NCBI RefSeq assembly: GCF_900149695.1
Contig: NZ_LT703004.1
Location: 310,001 to 374,000 of the forward strand
Direction: 5' to 3'
DNA from: Anderseniella sp. Alg231-50
GTDB taxonomy: Bacteria; Pseudomonadota; Alphaproteobacteria; Rhizobiales; Aestuariivirgaceae
DNA length: 64,000 nt
This document shows positions 7,955 to 15,265 of the stretch, piece after piece; positions within the stretch are counted from its first letter, which is position 1, and the number at the start of each line of letters is the position of its first letter. The notes under the pieces were generated by a model that saw only the letters and a list, made by a program, of their open reading frames with translations, searched no databases and was not told the DNA's origin. A program made the translations under genes and the position numbers.

Positions 7955-10384
7955 ATGAAGTCGCATTACAGGGCCATAGTCATTGGCGGCGGCGTGGTTG
8001 GGTGCTCTGTGCTGTACCACCTGACCAAGGCGGGCTGGAGCGATGTCCTGCTGATCGAGCGGTCACAGCTGACATCCGGGTCGACGTGGCATGCAGCAGG
8101 CGGGTTTCTGACCCTGAACGGCGACCCCAACGTCGCCAAGCTGCAGGCTTACACAATTGAACTGTACGACGAGCTGGAACGCATCTCCGGACAATCCTGC
8201 GGCCTGCACCGGTGTGGCGGGCTGTTGATGGCAGACACCGAGGAACGCATGGACTGGCTCAAGATGGCCCATGCGCGGTCAGCCTATCTCGGGCTTGAAA
8301 CCGAGTTGCTGAGCCCGGCCGAAGCCAAGGCCCGCATGCCGCTGCTCGACGATGCCAAGTTCACCGGTGCCATGTGGGACGCAGCAGAAGGCAATCTTGA
8401 CCCGTCCGGCACGACCCATGCCTACGCCAAGTCGGCGCGCATCCAGGGCGCCGAGATCGTGCAGGAAAACCGTGTCGTCGAACTGACCCCGCGCGCCGAC
8501 GGCGGCTGGGATGTGGTGACCGAAAAAGGCACCGTCACTTGCGAGCACGTGATCAATTGCGGTGGCCTGTGGGCGCGTGAGGTTGGCCGCATGGTGGGCA
8601 TTGAACTGCCGGTGCTGGCCATGGAACACATGTACCTGGTCACCGACGACATGCCCGACGTCATCGCCTACAAGGAAGAACACGGCGCCGACATGCCGAT
8701 GATTGCCGACTTTGGCGCGGAGATCTACATGCGCCAGGAACGCGCCGGCATGTTGCTGGGCACCTATGAGCAGGACTGCCGGCCATGGTCGCCGAAGGAC
8801 ACGCCGTGGGACTTCGCAGCGGAACTGTTGCCGCCGGACCTGGATCGCATAACGCCTTCACTGGAAAAAACCTTCGAGAGCTACCCGGCCATGGGCCACG
8901 CCGGCATCAAGAATGTGGTCAATGGCCCGTTCACCTTTGCGCCTGACGGCAATCCGCTGGTAGGTCCGGTACAGGGACTGTCGAACTACTGGTGTGCCTG
9001 CGGGGTCATGGCGGGTTTCAGCCAGGGCGGCGGCGTCGGCCTGACGCTGGCCAACTGGATGGTGAACGGTGATCCCGGCGGCGACATCTGGGCCATGGAC
9101 ATAGCACGCTACGGCGACTGGGCAACCCGCAGTTATACCAATGAAAAGGTGCGCGAAAATTATTCCAAGCGGTTTTCCATCCGCTATCCGAACGAGGAAC
9201 GCCCGGCGGCGCGACCACACCAGACCACACCGCTGTATGACACCATGGTGAGCCAGGGCGCCGTCATGGGCGACAATTGGGGGCTCGAAGTGCCGTTATG
9301 GTTCGCACCTGAAGGTGTTGAGCCCGTCGACATCTTCTCGTTCCGCCGCTCCAATGATTTCGCCCATGTAAAGCGGGAAGTGCTGGGCACGCGTGAACGT
9401 GTCGGCGTCACCGAGATTGCAAATTTCGCCAAGTATGAATTCACCGGGCCGGGTGCGGAAAACTATCTGTCACGGCTGATGACCAACAAGATGCCGCGCA
9501 CCGGGCGCATCTGCCTGACACCGATGCTGAACGAGCAAGGCAAGCTGATCGGTGACTTCACCATCGCCAAGGCGGCGGAAGACAGGTTCATGATGTGGGG
9601 ATCGGCCCCGGCGCAGGTCTATCACATGCGCTGGTTTGAAAAACACCTGCCGGATGACCGGTCGGTGCGCGTCGAGCGGATCGACCTTGGTCTTGTCGGG
9701 CTGTCCATCGCGGGTCCAAAATCCCGTGACGTGCTGGCGGCACTGACCGATGAGGATCTGTCAAATGCCGGTTTCCGGTTCATGGATTACCGTGAAATCG
9801 ACGTGGCAAGTGTCCCCGCCAGGGTCAACCGCATCAGTTATACCGGTGACTTGGGGTATGAAATCTGGGTGAAACCGGAATATGAACGTCGGCTTTACAC
9901 GGCAATCATGCAGGCAGGCGAGGCCCACGGTATCGTCAATTTCGGCATGCGGGCGCTACTCACCATGCGGCTGGAAAAGAACTTCCCGACTTGGTACCGC
10001 GAACTGCGCCCGATCTACGGGCCATATGAAGCCGGCATGGATCGGTTTGTCGACCTCACCAAGAACGATTTCATCGGCCGCGGCAAGGCGCAGGAAGAAC
10101 ATGGCGGCGGCGGCAAGCTGGCACGAGTGACTTTTGTCGTGGATGCAGATGATGCGGACGTTATCGGCGATGAACCGGTTTCACATAATGGCAATGTTAT
10201 CGGCTGGGTAACGTCGGGCGGATACGGCCACTTCGTCGATGCTTCACTGGCGCAAGGCTATGTTCCAAAGCAACTGACTGCAGAAACATCCGGGTTTGAG
10301 ATCGAGATCATGGGCGAGATGCGCCCTGCACGCATCCAGCATGAACCGCTGTTCGACCCTGCCGGTGAACGGATGAGAGGGTAG
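7955..10384 (+). CDS. FAD-dependent oxidoreductase-GcvT fusion, dimethylglycine/sarcosine dehydrogenase type (copy 2)
   Basis: This 809-residue paralogue of the preceding gene has the same start (MKSHYRAIVIGGGVVGCS), the same covalent-FAD motif STWHAAGG with His46, and the same GcvT C-terminal domain (YTGDLGYEIWVKPEYERR; FPTWYRELRPIYGPYEAG). A ribosome site (CAGGAG) lies 9 bases before the ATG. The two copies are collinear over their full length but clearly diverged, for example HRCGGLLMAD here against HVTGGVMLVS in copy 1. This is an old tandem duplication that has probably split substrates, such as two successive demethylations or two different N-methyl compounds. The exact substrate is not readable from sequence. 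Confidence 0.9.
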   Translation: MKSHYRAIVIGGGVVGCSVLYHLTKAGWSDVLLIERSQLTSGSTWHAAGGFLTLNGDPNVAKLQAYTIELYDELERISGQSCGLHRCGGLLMADTEERMDWLKMAHARSAYLGLETELLSPAEAKARMPLLDDAKFTGAMWDAAEGNLDPSGTTHAYAKSARIQGAEIVQENRVVELTPRADGGWDVVTEKGTVTCEHVINCGGLWAREVGRMVGIELPVLAMEHMYLVTDDMPDVIAYKEEHGADMPMIADFGAEIYMRQERAGMLLGTYEQDCRPWSPKDTPWDFAAELLPPDLDRITPSLEKTFESYPAMGHAGIKNVVNGPFTFAPDGNPLVGPVQGLSNYWCACGVMAGFSQGGGVGLTLANWMVNGDPGGDIWAMDIARYGDWATRSYTNEKVRENYSKRFSIRYPNEERPAARPHQTTPLYDTMVSQGAVMGDNWGLEVPLWFAPEGVEPVDIFSFRRSNDFAHVKREVLGTRERVGVTEIANFAKYEFTGPGAENYLSRLMTNKMPRTGRICLTPMLNEQGKLIGDFTIAKAAEDRFMMWGSAPAQVYHMRWFEKHLPDDRSVRVERIDLGLVGLSIAGPKSRDVLAALTDEDLSNAGFRFMDYREIDVASVPARVNRISYTGDLGYEIWVKPEYERRLYTAIMQAGEAHGIVNFGMRALLTMRLEKNFPTWYRELRPIYGPYEAGMDRFVDLTKNDFIGRGKAQEEHGGGGKLARVTFVVDADDADVIGDEPVSHNGNVIGWVTSGGYGHFVDASLAQGYVPKQLTAETSGFEIEIMGEMRPARIQHEPLFDPAGERMRG

Positions 10385-10393
10385 TTCCAAATC

Positions 10394-11500
10394 ATGAAAA
10401 TCGCCAAACTGGAAACCTTTGCCAACGAATTCGTTGGTTTCGTACGGGTCACCACCGATACCGGCGACACAGGCTGGGGCCAGGTGTCTACCTATCATTC
10501 GGATATCACCGCGCAAATATTCCATCGCCAGGTGGCACCCTACTCGCTTGGCGAGGACGCTTACGATTTCGATGACCTGCTTGATCGTATTACCGAACGC
10601 GAACACAAGTTTCCGGGTTCCTACCTGCGCCGCGCCATGGCCGGGCTGGACACGGCATTATGGGACCTGCGCGGCCGGGTGGAAGGCAAACCTGTCGCGG
10701 CACTGCTCGGCGGTACGGCGGGACCGCTGCGCGCCTATGCGTCTTCCATGAAACGCGACATCACACCGGAAGATGAGGCTGCCCGGTTCGTCAAGCTGCG
10801 CGATGAGCTTGGCTTTGATGCGTTCAAGTTCCGCGTCGGTGCCGAGTGCGGCCGCGATGTGGATGAATGGCCGGGCCGCACCGAAGCCATTGTCTCCGTC
10901 GTGTGCAAGGCGCTGGGAGATGAAGCGGCCAAGCTGGTGGACGGCAATTCCGGGTTTTCCGCGGCACGTGCCATCGAAGTGGGCCGCGTGCTGGAAGCCG
11001 AAGGCGTTACGCACTTTGAAGAACCGTGTCCCTATTGGGAACCGGAGCAGACCAAGCGGGTAACCGACGCACTTGGAATTGATGTAACCGGCGGTGAGCA
11101 GGATTGCGACTTGTCCTGGTGGCGGCACACGATCGACATGCGCACGGTCGATGTCGTGCAACCGGACGTCATGTATATGGGCGGCATGAACCGAACGCTG
11201 CGTGTTGTGAAAATGGCCGCCGATGCCGGCCTGCCGTGCACGCCGCACTGCGCAAACCTTTCGCTGGTCACCTTGTGCACCATGCACCTGTTGCGCGCTA
11301 TTCCCAACGCCGGAAAGTACCTGGAATTCTCCATTGAAGGAGAGGACTACTACCCCTGGCAGGACGGTTTGTTTGTCGAAGATCCTTACACGATTGCCGA
11401 CGGCAAGGCGACGGTTACAGATGCGCCCGGCTGGGGTGTCGACATCAATCCGGCCTGGCTCGACAAGGCCACATACCAGGTAAGTGAGTTTGCAGCGTAA
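10394..11500 (+). CDS. Mandelate racemase/muconate lactonizing-family enzyme (enolase superfamily)
   Basis: The 368-residue enzyme has the enolase-superfamily layout: an N-terminal capping domain and a modified TIM barrel. Metal ligands are Asp183 (VDGNSG), Glu209 (FEEPCP) and Glu235 (GGEQD). The general-base candidates are Lys145 in a K-x-R motif (FKFRVG) and a His285/Asp258 dyad ([13 protein letters not shown]), which places it in the mandelate racemase subgroup. Members abstract a proton alpha to a carboxylate and act as racemases, epimerases or acid-sugar dehydratases. It starts 9 bp after the second demethylase-like gene. One attractive analogue is the 4-hydroxyproline-betaine 2-epimerase of marine alphaproteobacteria, but the K-x-R rather than K-x-K motif makes that uncertain. 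Confidence 0.88.
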   Translation: MKIAKLETFANEFVGFVRVTTDTGDTGWGQVSTYHSDITAQIFHRQVAPYSLGEDAYDFDDLLDRITEREHKFPGSYLRRAMAGLDTALWDLRGRVEGKPVAALLGGTAGPLRAYASSMKRDITPEDEAARFVKLRDELGFDAFKFRVGAECGRDVDEWPGRTEAIVSVVCKALGDEAAKLVDGNSGFSAARAIEVGRVLEAEGVTHFEEPCPYWEPEQTKRVTDALGIDVTGGEQDCDLSWWRHTIDMRTVDVVQPDVMYMGGMNRTLRVVKMAADAGLPCTPHCANLSLVTLCTMHLLRAIPNAGKYLEFSIEGEDYYPWQDGLFVEDPYTIADGKATVTDAPGWGVDINPAWLDKATYQVSEFAA

Positions 11501-11526
11501 ACAGCATCCAACCAGAAGGAAGCGCC

Positions 11527-12780
11527 ATGCTTGATGCCGTGTTCAGTGACGACCGCAAAAAATCCTATTTCAATCCTGAGGGCAAGGACAAGCCGATGCG
11601 CTCGCCGGTGCCGCATTCGGTACTGGTAAAGGCGCGCGACTATCGCCGCCAGCGCATGCTGGACCAGGTGATCAAGCACGATTGTGCTGCCATCTTGATG
11701 TATGACCCGCTCAACATCCGCTACACGTTCGACCTGTCCAACATGCAGTTGTGGGGCACGCACAATCCGTTTCACTACGCCATGCTGTTTGCCGACAGCC
11801 ATTCGATCAATTTCGAGTACCACGGTGCCGAACACTTGGCGGACGGTCTTGCAACCGTACGCGACATCAGGCCAGCCAAGAGCTGGTTCTATTTCTCTGC
11901 CGGCAACCGCCTGGATGAACGCGTCAACGCATGGGCCGATGAGGTGGTTGCCGAACTGAAAGCCCACGGCGGCGGCAATATGCGCCTGGCCGTCGACAAG
12001 CTGGAGCCAATGGGCACATTCGCCCTGGCGGAACGCGGGGTCACCATCGTCGAGGGCCAGGAGCTCACCGAACTGGCCCGCGAAATCAAGTCGGCAGACG
12101 AACTTGAACTGATGAAATGGACGATCCGTGTCTGCGAGGCGGGCATGGCGCGCATCTGGGAAAACTCGCTTCCCGGCAAGACCGAACAGGAAATCTGGGC
12201 CGAGCTTCATTATGAAAACATCCGCTCCGGCGGCGAGTGGATCGAAACCCGTCTGCTCACTATCGGCGAGCATTCCAATCCTTGGTTTTCCGAAGCTTCT
12301 GATTTCATTGCCAGCGAAGGTGACATCATCGCCTTTGATACGGACCTGATCGGACCTTACGGGTACTGCGCCGACATTTCGCGTACCTGGACCATCGGGC
12401 ATACCAAGTTCGATGCCAAGCAGCATGAACTGTACTCAGCCGCGCTTGAGCAGATCGAGCACAATTGCTCAATTCTCAAGGCCGGCATGACCGCACGGGA
12501 ATTCAACGAGAAGTCCTGGCAGATCCCCGAGAAGTACCAGCCGTGCCGGTACTCGGTGGCGCTGCACGGCGTTGGCCTGTGTGACGAGTACCCGTCCCTG
12601 CCGTTGCACCCGGACTTTGACAGAGCCTATGACTTCACCTTTGAGGAAAACAGCGTGATTTGCGTCGAAAGCCTGATCGGCGAAGAGGACGGAAAGGAAT
12701 GCGTCAAGCTCGAAACACAGGTGGTTGTAACCCCGAATGGCGTCGAGGCACTGGATACTTTCCCGTGGGAAGATATTTGA
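11527..12780 (+). CDS. M24-fold metalloprotein, DddP-like (candidate DMSP lyase)
   Basis: The 417-residue protein has a creatinase-type N-domain and a pita-bread M24 C-domain. Metal ligands are all present: Asp271, Asp273, Asp283, His347, Glu381 and Glu396. Their spacing (2, 10, 64, 34 and 15) agrees, within one residue, with the ligand numbering I recall for the DMSP lyase DddP (Asp295, Asp297, Asp307, His371, Glu406, Glu421). The DddP catalytic Asp377 and Tyr366 correspond to Asp353 in HGVGLCDE and Tyr342. Stretches such as DPLNIRY, NMQLW.THNPF, HGGGNMRLAVDK and GGEWIETRLL also match DddP. DddP cleaves dimethylsulfoniopropionate to DMS and acrylate; relatives without lyase activity and Xaa-Pro peptidases share the fold. 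It is the last gene of the operon, 26 bp after the enolase-family gene. Confidence 0.72.
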   Translation: MLDAVFSDDRKKSYFNPEGKDKPMRSPVPHSVLVKARDYRRQRMLDQVIKHDCAAILMYDPLNIRYTFDLSNMQLWGTHNPFHYAMLFADSHSINFEYHGAEHLADGLATVRDIRPAKSWFYFSAGNRLDERVNAWADEVVAELKAHGGGNMRLAVDKLEPMGTFALAERGVTIVEGQELTELAREIKSADELELMKWTIRVCEAGMARIWENSLPGKTEQEIWAELHYENIRSGGEWIETRLLTIGEHSNPWFSEASDFIASEGDIIAFDTDLIGPYGYCADISRTWTIGHTKFDAKQHELYSAALEQIEHNCSILKAGMTAREFNEKSWQIPEKYQPCRYSVALHGVGLCDEYPSLPLHPDFDRAYDFTFEENSVICVESLIGEEDGKECVKLETQVVVTPNGVEALDTFPWEDI

Positions 12781-12864
12781 CGTGTGCCAAAACAACCACT
12801 TGGTAAGGCTTGCTTAAGACTTTGAAAACCTTGCGTTAACCCGACTCGCAGCATCACTTTCAAC

Positions 12865-13152
12865 ATGAGTGATGTGATTGATTTTCAGCGTAAGTCGCGT
12901 GAGCGTGAGTTGTCCCGACGCAAGTTGAGCGAACCACCTGCAGCTATTGTCCTGTTGACCGAGGCCGGCAAGATTGCCGCCTGGGCAAACGGCCTGGATG
13001 AACGCATAGAGGACGTCTGGTTCGGCGAGGACCATGAGGTTCAGTGGCAACCGTTTTCGGTAGCAAAGGAAATGGCCGAGCAGTTGCGACGCCATCCCGC
13101 GGCCCAGGCCATGGCACAGGCAGGTTTCCGCATCGAGGCTGTGAGGATTTAA
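12865..13152 (+). CDS. Small hypothetical protein
   Basis: This 95-residue ORF begins MSDVIDFQRKSRERELSRRK, with a very basic N-terminal helix, and continues with an alpha/beta-looking body (AAIVLLTEAGKIAAWANGLDE; VAKEMAEQLRRHPAAQAMAQAG). I do not recognise a family. Codon usage resembles the neighbours and there is no antisense gene, which supports a real gene. The ribosome site is weak. A candidate promoter stretch (TTGAAA-type) lies in the 84-bp gap after the DddP-like gene. No signal peptide or membrane segment is present. The gene ends 8 bp before the first intergenic repeat element. Confidence 0.55.
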   Translation: MSDVIDFQRKSRERELSRRKLSEPPAAIVLLTEAGKIAAWANGLDERIEDVWFGEDHEVQWQPFSVAKEMAEQLRRHPAAQAMAQAGFRIEAVRI

Positions 13153-13160
13153 GATCATTT

Positions 13161-13386
13161 CGCTCACGCAAGCAGCCTTCGGCCGCGCTCCGCGGGGGCG
13201 GGCCTGGTTGAGTCATTCTGGTCGAACAGCTTTACTCAGCACTACGTGCTTCGTGCCGTTCTCCGACCCTGAGCAACCGTAGTGGTGAACTCCTCCGAAG
13301 CACGGAACGTGGTGACGCAAGGCCGACTGGCCGCCGCACGAAGTGCACCCTAGCGGAGCGCAGCCGCCAGGCTGCTTGCGTGAGCG
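13161..13386 (+). repeat. Intergenic repeat element, copy A (226 bp, terminal inverted repeats)
   Basis: The element begins CGCTCACGCAAGCAGCCTTC and ends with the near-perfect reverse complement of that sequence, giving terminal inverted repeats of roughly 33 bp with a few mismatches. Its reverse complement aligns along its whole length with copy D at 14154-14437, including the inner blocks CCGTGCTTCGGAGGAGTTCA and GCTGAGTAAAGCTGTTCGAC. It has no convincing coding capacity. The structure fits a non-autonomous MITE-like or large palindromic intergenic repeat family. Confidence 0.85.
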
Positions 13387-13471
13387 ATATCATGCAAACC
13401 TTGCCCACAACCACTTACGACAATTAAAGCACGGAGAACGGCCCGCCGAAGGCGGACAAGTTGTTCGACTA

Positions 13472-13499
13472 CAAAAACACCGCCGGAAATCTCCGGCGG
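13472..13499 (-). terminator. Rho-independent terminator of the small secreted protein gene
   Basis: An 8-bp perfect stem (CCGCCGGA / TCCGGCGG) with a 4-base loop lies at 13480-13499. Read on the minus strand, the stem is followed by TGTTTTTG, a U-rich tract. It lies 30 bp downstream of the minus-strand gene ending at 13530. Confidence 0.8.
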
Positions 13500-13529
13500 C
13501 GTCTTCATTTGATCTTTAGCGAGGCTCAA

Positions 13530-13814
13530 TCAGTACCCGCGGCGGTACATGCAGCGCTCCCAGCGGAATGTGTGCCAGCCGAACCGGCGTGCGCAACGGC
13601 GTGCTGAGCGGCGGTAGTGACGTCCGCCACGATAGCCATGGCCGTAGCCATCATAATATCCACCGTGGGCATGAGCACCAGCGATGGCAAAGGCAGTGCC
13701 AAGGCCAAGGCCGAGAGCAAACTTGCCCTTCTTGGAAAGGGCCTGTGCAGGTGAAGCCGATGCAGCAGCGATGGTCAGGGCGGCAATGGCGGCAATGGCG
13801 GTTTTCTTCAACAT
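13530..13814 (-). CDS. Small secreted basic Gly/Tyr/Arg-rich protein
   Basis: The 94-residue product has a clear Sec signal peptide (MLKKTAIAAIAALTIAAASA, likely cut after AQA). A short hydrophobic Gly-rich segment (LGLGLGTAFAIAGA) follows, then a His/Gly/Tyr/Arg-rich mature tail with three Cys and the ending RWERCMYRRGY. The architecture resembles small exported proteins common in Hyphomicrobiales that are related to, but not clearly members of, the BA14K family. Function is unknown; surface or lectin-like roles have been suggested for such proteins. An AGGAGACGAGAG ribosome site precedes the ATG. The gene is flanked on both sides by inverted copies of an intergenic repeat, and a terminator follows it. 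Confidence 0.75.
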   Translation of the reverse strand: MLKKTAIAAIAALTIAAASASPAQALSKKGKFALGLGLGTAFAIAGAHAHGGYYDGYGHGYRGGRHYRRSARRCARRFGWHTFRWERCMYRRGY

Positions 13815-13965
13815 CTCTCGTCTCCTAAAGTCTGGTTTGCAGTTCTTGTTTCGTGTGGCGCCCCGTCGCCGGAGCAGCTGGTCTTCAAATCAACTGTCCC
13901 CAATCTAGTCATAAGGCCCTGAACCGAACCTGAGCCGGACGTTCATGTCCGGTTCATGTGACATT

Positions 13966-14030
13966 TATGCTGTTCGAACAGCTTTCTTCGCTTCGCTCAG
14001 GCCGTTCTCCGATCCTGAATTGTTGTCTGT
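13966..14030 (+). repeat. Degenerate fragment of the intergenic repeat family (copy B)
   Basis: The stretch TGTTCGAACAGCTTTCTTCG...GCCGTTCTCCGATCCTGA resembles the middle of copy A (GGTCGAACAGCTTTACTCAG...GCCGTTCTCCGACCCTGA) in the same orientation but lacks the terminal repeats. It appears to be a decayed remnant. Confidence 0.55.
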
Positions 14031-14056
14031 TTTTCGAATCGGGATCTGGTTTATAT

Positions 14057-14133
14057 CGCTCACGCAAGCAGCCTTCGGCTGCGCTCCGCTGGGGCGCACT
14101 TCGTGCGGCGCGCAGTCGCGCTTGCCTCAGCAC
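14057..14133 (+). repeat. Partial intergenic repeat, copy C (77 bp)
   Basis: These 77 bases are, as far as I can read, identical to 14154-14230, the left end of copy D. They start CGCTCACGCAAGCAGCCTTC and end CTTGCCTCAGCAC. The two are direct repeats 97 bp apart. The perfect match suggests a recent partial duplication or nested insertion. Confidence 0.85.
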
Positions 14134-14153
14134 TAACGTGCAAGGGTTTATTC

Positions 14154-14437
14154 CGCTCACGCAAGCAGCCTTCGGCTGCGCTCCGCTGGGGCGCACTTCG
14201 TGCGGCGCGCAGTCGCGCTTGCCTCAGCACGTTCCGTGCTTCGGAGGAGTTCACCACTACGGTTGTTCGAGGTCGGAGAACGGCGCGAAGCACGCAGTGC
14301 TGAGTAAAGCTGTTCGACCAGAATAATGGACCACAACCCGCACCTGCCTGCGTGATGAACGCCCACTAGGCCCGACGGGCCTCGGGCCGGTCAGGCCCGC
14401 CCCCGCGGAGCGCAGCCGAAGGCTGCTGGCGTGAGCG
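14154..14437 (-). repeat. Intergenic repeat element, copy D (284 bp, inverted relative to copy A)
   Basis: This is copy A in opposite orientation. The ends CGCTCACGCAAGCAGCC...GGCTGCTGGCGTGAGCG form terminal inverted repeats. The inner block GTGCTTCGGAGGAGTTCACC...GAGTAAAGCTGTTCGACCAG matches the reverse complement of copy A. Copy D carries about 57 extra bases near 14337-14393 that include a GGCCCGACGGGCC palindrome. Together with copies A-C, this accounts for most of the otherwise gene-free stretch 13815-14450. Confidence 0.85.
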
Positions 14438-14450
14438 ATGTGAAGCCCGC

Positions 14451-15077
14451 CTAAACCAGAAGGGCGCGCTGCTTCACATCCTTCGTCCACACATATGCAC
14501 ACAACAACGGGTGCATCCCGACATTGGTGGCGTGCGGGACATAGGGCTCGTGCCAGATGGTTTCGCCCGGTTCGCGCGGGGAAAACTCCTCGTCGCGCAT
14601 CCGCCAGTCGCTCATGCCCGACAATACCCAGTACAACTCCGGGGCCGGATGCGAATGGTTGGGGTAATTCAGGCCAGGGCCCAGCAGGAACAGTCCCAGC
14701 AGAAAATCATCACCCGGATAAGCACCGTTCGGCCCGATGATCTCGGCATAGGCGTAATTGTCCATGTAATGGGGCTGGCCCATGGCTTCGTTCGAGTAGT
14801 TGGGGTTCTGGGCCCAGTGCAGGTCTTCCTCAACCGCTGCCAGCGATGCGGCCACATCCGGCGCGACCAATAAGGTCGAAGCGACCACATCCGGCAGAAA
14901 CCGGCAGGCCGGCAAGCGCCTCGGCGAAGGGGTTGTCAGTGCTGTTGCAGATGTATCCTGCTGAGCCAGGCGCGCCAGAGCCTCGTCAACACCGTCTTCA
15001 CCGGCATTGTTTGCCTGCAAGGTCGACCTGATTGCGCGGATCAGCCATTGTGCCGTGTCGTGGACATGCGATGTCAT
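14451..15077 (-). CDS. Cupin-fold DMSP lyase family protein, DddQ/DddL-like
   Basis: The 208-residue protein has a helical N-terminal half and a C-terminal cupin. The cupin metal motif is H141-x-H143-PAP-E147-L-Y149, followed by His182 in VPHATN. The order H-x3-E-x-Y and then His about 33 residues later matches the metal ligands and catalytic Tyr I recall for DMSP lyase DddQ (His125, Glu129, Tyr131, His163). The flanking GPGLNYPNHSHPAPELYWVL is typical of the DMSP-lyase cupin family, which cleaves dimethylsulfoniopropionate to DMS and acrylate. ATG at 15077 is chosen because GGGGAGAG lies just upstream; a longer frame to 15167 lacks such a site. A second, unrelated lyase candidate (DddP-like) lies 1.7 kb away. 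Substrate is inferred. Confidence 0.75.
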   Translation of the reverse strand: MTSHVHDTAQWLIRAIRSTLQANNAGEDGVDEALARLAQQDTSATALTTPSPRRLPACRFLPDVVASTLLVAPDVAASLAAVEEDLHWAQNPNYSNEAMGQPHYMDNYAYAEIIGPNGAYPGDDFLLGLFLLGPGLNYPNHSHPAPELYWVLSGMSDWRMRDEEFSPREPGETIWHEPYVPHATNVGMHPLLCAYVWTKDVKQRALLV

Positions 15078-15265
15078 GTGCTGCTCTCCCCCAATACCAA
15101 AGGCCGATGCTCCCACACAATCGATACCGTGTCCTGCCCCCTGTCCGACAGTAAAATTCACCAACAAGATTAACGCTGGCGGGTTTTCAGCAACCGCTTT
15201 TCAGATCATTGAAACCGGTCCATGCTGGTACCAGTTATTTCCACCAGCCAGGGTCAGGTGAAATC

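Noticed and set aside
11386-12426. 346-residue reverse-strand reading frame
   Set aside because: Antisense to the DddP-like gene and the end of the enolase-family gene. It has no family-like motifs.
13161-14437. CRISPR array from the repeated intergenic units
   Set aside because: Units are 77-284 bp, partly inverted and without regular short spacers, and no cas gene is present.
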